64,000 bases of DNA from BOG-908 sp964242595 (GTDB lineage Bacteria > Pseudomonadota > Alphaproteobacteria > Acetobacterales > Acetobacteraceae), in assembly GCA_964242595.1 (NCBI GenBank), contig CAXTBC010000001.1, positions 54,711-118,710 of the forward strand, read 5' to 3'. Below are positions 60,962 through 64,000 of this stretch, piece by piece. Under the pieces are notes generated by a model, which saw only the letters and a program-made list of their open reading frames with translations, did not search any database and was not told the DNA's origin. A program made the translations under genes and the position numbers. The first letter of the stretch is position 1. Every line of letters starts with the position of its first letter.

Positions 60962-61699
60962 TTGACGCGCTTCTTGCGCGTCATCGACCTGGAGACCACC
61001 GGCAACAGCTTTACCGACGGCGGCGTCGTCGAGCTGGGCTGGCAGGACGTCGCCCTCGAAGGCGGCCTTATCGGCCCGCCTCGCGCCATCCTCATCAACC
61101 CCACCCGCCCCATCTCGCCCGTCACCTCGGCCGTCCACCACATCATCGACGAGGACGTGGCCCAAGCCCCGCTCTTCCACCTCGCCGCCCCACCCATCCT
61201 GCAGCCAGGCCCGGACTGCGTGGCCCTCGCCGCCCACCGCAGCGCCTTCGAGGAGCGCTGGTGCACCCCCGCGCTCTCCGGCCACGCGCGCTGGATCTGC
61301 ACCTACAAATGCGCCCTGCGCCTTTTCCCCGAGGCACCCACCCATTCCAACCAGGGCCTGCGCTACTGGCGCCGCCCCGCCGGACTGGACCGCGCCGCCG
61401 GCCTGCCCGCCCACCGCGCCGGCCCGGACGCCTACGTCACCGCCCACCACCTGCGCGACATGCTTGCCATGGCCGGGCTGGACCAGCTCCTCGCCTGGTC
61501 CGCCGAGCCGGCCCTCCTCATCCGCGTCCCCTTCGGCCCCAGCCGCGGCCGCGCCTGGCCGGACCTGGACGACGCAGCACTGGACCGCATCATCGCCGGC
61601 GAGTCCGGCGGCAACCAGGACGTAGCCTTCACCGCCCGCACCGAACGCCAGCGCCGGGACGGCGCGCCGACTGAGAAAAAGCAAGCAGTTCTTTTCTAA
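60962..61699 (+). CDS. DEDD-type 3'-5' exonuclease (DnaQ-like)
   Basis: 245 residues from a TTG start. The first exonuclease motif is VIDLETTG (Asp9, Glu11); a HRSAFEERW segment stands for the second (its usual Asp is Glu), and HRAGPDAYVTAHHL for the third (His-x4-Asp). Substrates may be single-stranded DNA, RNA or oligonucleotides. The last residues EKKQAVLF and the stop are supplied by the family A repeat that follows, so the native C-terminus was probably changed by that element. Confidence 0.85.
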   Translation: MTRFLRVIDLETTGNSFTDGGVVELGWQDVALEGGLIGPPRAILINPTRPISPVTSAVHHIIDEDVAQAPLFHLAAPPILQPGPDCVALAAHRSAFEERWCTPALSGHARWICTYKCALRLFPEAPTHSNQGLRYWRRPAGLDRAAGLPAHRAGPDAYVTAHHLRDMLAMAGLDQLLAWSAEPALLIRVPFGPSRGRAWPDLDDAALDRIIAGESGGNQDVAFTARTERQRRDGAPTEKKQAVLF

Positions 61700-61785
61700 A
61701 TGCTCACCGGATGCCAACCGAATAAAGTCGCGACAGCGGAGTCAAAAGTCTTTTGCTTCTTTTCTTCAGAAAGAAGACCTTCCCA
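61671..61785. repeat. Family A repeat pair (truncated B arm, then inverted A arm)
   Basis: Starts inside the exonuclease gene with GAGAAAAAGCAAGCAGTTCTTTTC, then a 40-base spacer with GTCGCGACAGCGGA, then AAAAGTCTTTTGCTTCTTTTC and TTCAGAAAGAAGACCTTCCC. The A arm is the reverse complement of the copies at 47303 and 49836. It lies between convergent genes. Confidence 0.8.
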
Positions 61786-61792
61786 CCCTTAA

Positions 61793-62548
61793 TTACGGCC
61801 CAACAGCCTCATCCCCGTCCGTCCCCCAGAAATCGCTCCGCTGCAGCCACCCCCGATACTCTCCCACCTGCACCTGACACCAAGGCTTGCCCGCTTCGCA
61901 GCTCCTGATCCGCCCCACCACGCCAGGCTTCAGCACCGCCACCGCGTCCGCCGTCTCGCTGGCTTCGGAACGCACCGTGCGGTCCTCCGTGCCGGTGATC
62001 ACGAACGTCCGCCGTCCGGTAAGCGTGGCCTGGTGAACCCAGCCCTTCACGCCGTCCATGTCCTCAACCAGTCGCCAGATGTCGAACTCGCGCTCGATCC
62101 GCACCGGCAACTCGCGCCGCTTATAGGTCCAGATTACCGGGTAGCGCTCGGCCGGCCCCACGCGCATGTTTATGTCATCGGACTTCAACGAAGCGTAGCG
62201 CGGCAAGTGCAGCCCCGTGTTGGGGCCCACGTCAGCCGGCACCGGCGGCGGCTCGGGCTTCTTCGGCACGGCGGCCAACTTGGGCGGTGGGGCAGGGGGC
62301 GGCTCCCTCTTCACCACCGCCTTCCTGGCCGCCGCCACGGCCGCACGGGGCGGCGGCCTGTGGCGCGGCACCACCACCGGCACGTGCGCCGTTGGGTGAG
62401 CCGCCGTGTGCCTGGTGGTTGTCTTCGTCTTGGCCTTGGTGTGGCTTGCGGTCAAACCTGCCGTGCTGCTTGTCTGCGCCAAGGCTGCCCCGGCGGGTGC
62501 CACCAGCAGCAAGGCTGCTAGCAGCCCGTACGTCAGCGTGCGCCTCAC
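61793..62548 (-). CDS. Secreted SH3-domain protein
   Basis: 251 residues. A signal peptide (MRRTLTYGLLAALLLVAPAGAALA) precedes a long Lys/Pro/Ala-rich linker (about 35-110). Two bacterial SH3 (SH3_4 type) units follow: DDINMRVGPAERYPVIWTYKRRELPVRIEREFDIWRLVEDMDGVKGWVHQATLTGRRT and RTVRSEASETADAVAVLKPGVVGRI...CQVQVGEYRGWLQRSD. Such proteins bind the cell wall in the periplasm. Its start overlaps the DsrE-like stop by four bases. Confidence 0.88.
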   Translation of the reverse strand: MRRTLTYGLLAALLLVAPAGAALAQTSSTAGLTASHTKAKTKTTTRHTAAHPTAHVPVVVPRHRPPPRAAVAAARKAVVKREPPPAPPPKLAAVPKKPEPPPVPADVGPNTGLHLPRYASLKSDDINMRVGPAERYPVIWTYKRRELPVRIEREFDIWRLVEDMDGVKGWVHQATLTGRRTFVITGTEDRTVRSEASETADAVAVLKPGVVGRIRSCEAGKPWCQVQVGEYRGWLQRSDFWGTDGDEAVGP

Positions 62549-62943
62549 AGGGTGATCATCTGCCCGCTGCCCACCGCCTCCAGGAAACTCGCCACGCCCG
62601 CTACCTCCACGCCCTCCTGCAAGGATGTAGGATCGATCCCTTCTGCCGTCAGCCCGGCCTCGCAGGCCACCATCCGCACACCCAGCTCGCGCGCTGCATC
62701 GCGCAGCTCGCCCAGTCCCGCCACACCGCGCCTACGAATCACCGCGTCGCGGCCCACGTCGTCCAGCTCGCTCCAGTCGTCACGCAGCGCGCGGCAACCG
62801 TGGTTGGTGGCGAACAGCGTCACCCGACGGCCCAGCGAGGCCGCCGCCGCCGCCAGGAGGAACGCGTACTGCGCACGCTCATGCGTGCCGGTGATGAGCA
62901 GTATGCCCAAGGCGGGGGCGTGTGGATCTAATGTGCCGTCCAT
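62545..62943 (-). CDS. DsrE/DsrF-like small protein
   Basis: 132 residues from the ATG at 62943 (MDGTLDPHAP). A single alpha/beta domain: ALGILLITGTHERAQYAFLLAAAAASLGRRVTLFATNHGCRAL and AARELGVRMVACEAGLTAEGI. This matches the DsrE-like fold, in which a Cys (here in VACEAG) can carry sulfane sulfur. The gene overlaps the MoeB/ThiF gene by 65 bases and the SH3 gene by four, suggesting co-expression and possibly a role in sulfur transfer to thiocarboxylates. Confidence 0.8.
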   Translation of the reverse strand: MDGTLDPHAPALGILLITGTHERAQYAFLLAAAAASLGRRVTLFATNHGCRALRDDWSELDDVGRDAVIRRRGVAGLGELRDAARELGVRMVACEAGLTAEGIDPTSLQEGVEVAGVASFLEAVGSGQMITL

Positions 62944-63826
62944 GCGGTTGATCCTTGTCTCTCGAAATGTCGGCAGCGGTTGGCCGCTCCCCCGGTGTGG
63001 CGTCAAGCCCTGGCCCGCTCACGTTTCCATAGGTCGCTCCGTCTACCCTGCCGGTGCCGGCGCAACAGGGGCAGCCAGGATCGGCCGGGAGCGCCATCGT
63101 GCGGAAGCGCATCGCCAGCGCGTCCCAGGTCAGCAGCCGGCCAGCCAGCCCGGTGCCGATCCCCAGCACCTCCTTGCACACCTCGGTGGCCTGCAATGTG
63201 CCCAGCACACCCGTGACCGTCCCCAGCACGCCCGCCTGTGCGCAGCTCGGCACCAGACCCTCCGGCGGGGCAGCCGGGTACAGGCAGCGGTAACACGGGC
63301 AGGGGGCGTCCTCGTCCGTCCGTCCGGGCCGGAACGTGGCAAGCTGGCCCTCGAAACGCAGGATAGCGGCCGAGACCAGCGTCTTGCCCGCCCGCCAGGC
63401 CGCATCCGCCAGCACGTAGCGCGCGGCGAAGTTGTCAGTCCCGTCGCAGATGATGTCGTAGGGCGCCAGCAGCGCCTCCACGTTGCCGGCGGTCACCCGC
63501 ACGGGGTGTTCCACCAACCGCACCAGCGGGTTGATTGCCGCCGCCGCCGCCGCCGCCGAGCGCGTCTTCAGCACGCCTAGGCTCGCCATAGAGTGGGCTA
63601 CCTGGCGCTGCAGGTTGGAAAGCTCCACCACGTCCGGATCGGCTAGCCCGATCGTGCCGATGCCGGCGGCGGCCAGGTAAAGCGCCAGCGGGCTGCCCAA
63701 CCCGCCGGCCCCCACGATCAGCACGCGCGCTGCCTTTAGTTTTGCCTGCCCGATACCGCCGACCTCGGCCAGCAGGATATGACGTGCGTAGCGGGTGATC
63801 TCGTCGTCGGTGAACTCGGCGGCCAT
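62879..63826 (-). CDS. MoeB/ThiF-family adenylyltransferase
   Basis: 315 residues from the ATG at 63826 (MAAEFTDDEITRYARHILL). E1-like features: ATP-binding VLIVGAGGLGSPLALYLAAAGIG, DPDVVELSNLQRQVAHS, DGTDNFAARYVLADAA, and the zinc Cys pairs CPCYRC and CPCC. It adenylates the C-terminal glycine of MoaD or ThiS in molybdopterin or thiamine synthesis. The core ends near residue 255; the last about 50 residues, rich in Arg/His, read through into the DsrE gene and may be non-native. No rhodanese domain follows. Confidence 0.9.
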   Translation of the reverse strand: MAAEFTDDEITRYARHILLAEVGGIGQAKLKAARVLIVGAGGLGSPLALYLAAAGIGTIGLADPDVVELSNLQRQVAHSMASLGVLKTRSAAAAAAAINPLVRLVEHPVRVTAGNVEALLAPYDIICDGTDNFAARYVLADAAWRAGKTLVSAAILRFEGQLATFRPGRTDEDAPCPCYRCLYPAAPPEGLVPSCAQAGVLGTVTGVLGTLQATEVCKEVLGIGTGLAGRLLTWDALAMRFRTMALPADPGCPCCAGTGRVDGATYGNVSGPGLDATPGERPTAADISRDKDQPHGRHIRSTRPRLGHTAHHRHA

Positions 63827-63894
63827 GCGTCCAATGTTGTGCCGGCCGGCGAAGTAGGCAAGCAAGCCTTGGCCGGCTGCGCAACATCGGGTCT

Positions 63895-63955
63895 CAAAGG
63901 AAGGCCATGGGCTCTGCCCCTGGACCCCGCTAAGGACGAGTCCTTAGAGTCCGTT
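63895..63955 (+). repeat. Family G GC-rich hairpin repeat, copy 6
   Basis: AAGGAAGGCCATGGGCTCTG, CCCCTGGACCCCGCTAAGGA then CGAGTCCTTAGAGTCC. The middle hairpin is CTAAGGA...TCCTTAG, as in the right arm near 52160. It lies upstream of the MoeB/ThiF start at the end of the window; the last 45 bases hold nothing recognisable. Confidence 0.75.
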
Positions 63956-64000
63956 TGAAAACTCACACAAGCTGCCTGGGGAGCGCCGAAATCCGACGAA

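Noticed and set aside
1..64000. tRNA, rRNA, CRISPR arrays, replication origin
   Set aside because: Scanned by eye for cloverleaf-like and TTCRANYC patterns, for regularly spaced direct repeats and for DnaA-box clusters; none found. Small non-coding RNAs cannot be excluded without computation.

Overview
The window reads as chromosomal DNA of a high-GC alphaproteobacterium, most likely an Acetobacteraceae (Acetobacterales) member. The evidence is the very high GC with strong third-position bias, the block ffh-rpsP-rimM-trmD-rplS followed by leuC-leuD-leuB, a DUF3297 protein, Cox11/CtaG, and exopolysaccharide genes. The family assignment is inference from gene content. No rRNA, tRNA or CRISPR array was seen.

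Layout. (1) 1-12.5 kb: edge of an exopolysaccharide locus, with a WecG/TagA-type transferase (partial), a GDP-mannose 3,5-epimerase-like enzyme, a GT4-like transferase, a WcaJ-type initiating sugar-phosphate transferase, a LuxR-type regulator with a degenerate receiver, a Wza-like export lipoprotein and two further transferases. Between them lie a PIN/AbrB toxin-antitoxin pair, an AraC remnant, ctaG, a YaiI-like gene and a lone Flp pilin. (2) 12.9-18.7 kb: a TetR regulator convergent with a four-gene AaeAB-type efflux operon (YtcA-like, HlyD, FUSC, NodT-type outer membrane factor). (3) 19.4-46.2 kb: an accessory, largely catabolic stretch. It holds a PhlG-like C-C hydrolase plus a decarboxylase-type amidohydrolase; a Tat-exported flavin amine oxidase overlapping a cytochrome c; a DUF1302 outer membrane protein; a six-gene operon of ICL/PEP-mutase lyase, second LeuC/LeuD pair, MmgE/PrpD, PEBP and GntR; MFS transporters; a decayed RND adaptor/pump; an alkylsulfatase; a self-contained ferredoxin/reductase/P450 operon; and a membrane-anchored minicatalase with cytochrome b561. 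(4) 46.2-64 kb: conserved core genes (leuB, leuD, leuC, rplS, trmD, rimM, rpsP, ffh, amidase, murI, DUF3297, exonuclease, MoeB/ThiF). Two clearly more AT-rich single genes interrupt it: a HEPN-like protein at 47.7 kb and a DUF4062 protein at 56.1 kb.

Two dispersed intergenic repeat families run through the window. Family A is AT-rich hairpins containing CTTCTTTTCTGAAGAAAAG or TTCTTTTTCGAGAAAAAGAA. Family G is GC-rich hairpins containing GGGGCTCTGCCCC. Both sit directly at gene ends. In one place (52012-52209) two G copies form an inverted repeat of about 200 bp between rplS and leuC.

The best candidates for something not yet described are the lyase/LeuCD/MmgE operon (a possible hydroxy-diacid or tricarboxylate catabolic route), the PhlG-like/decarboxylase pair, the Tat amine oxidase/cytochrome c pair, the two AT-rich putative defence genes, and the repeat families. 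Start codons were re-chosen from ribosome binding sites and from overlaps with upstream stops. All functional calls come from reading motifs and were not checked by database search.
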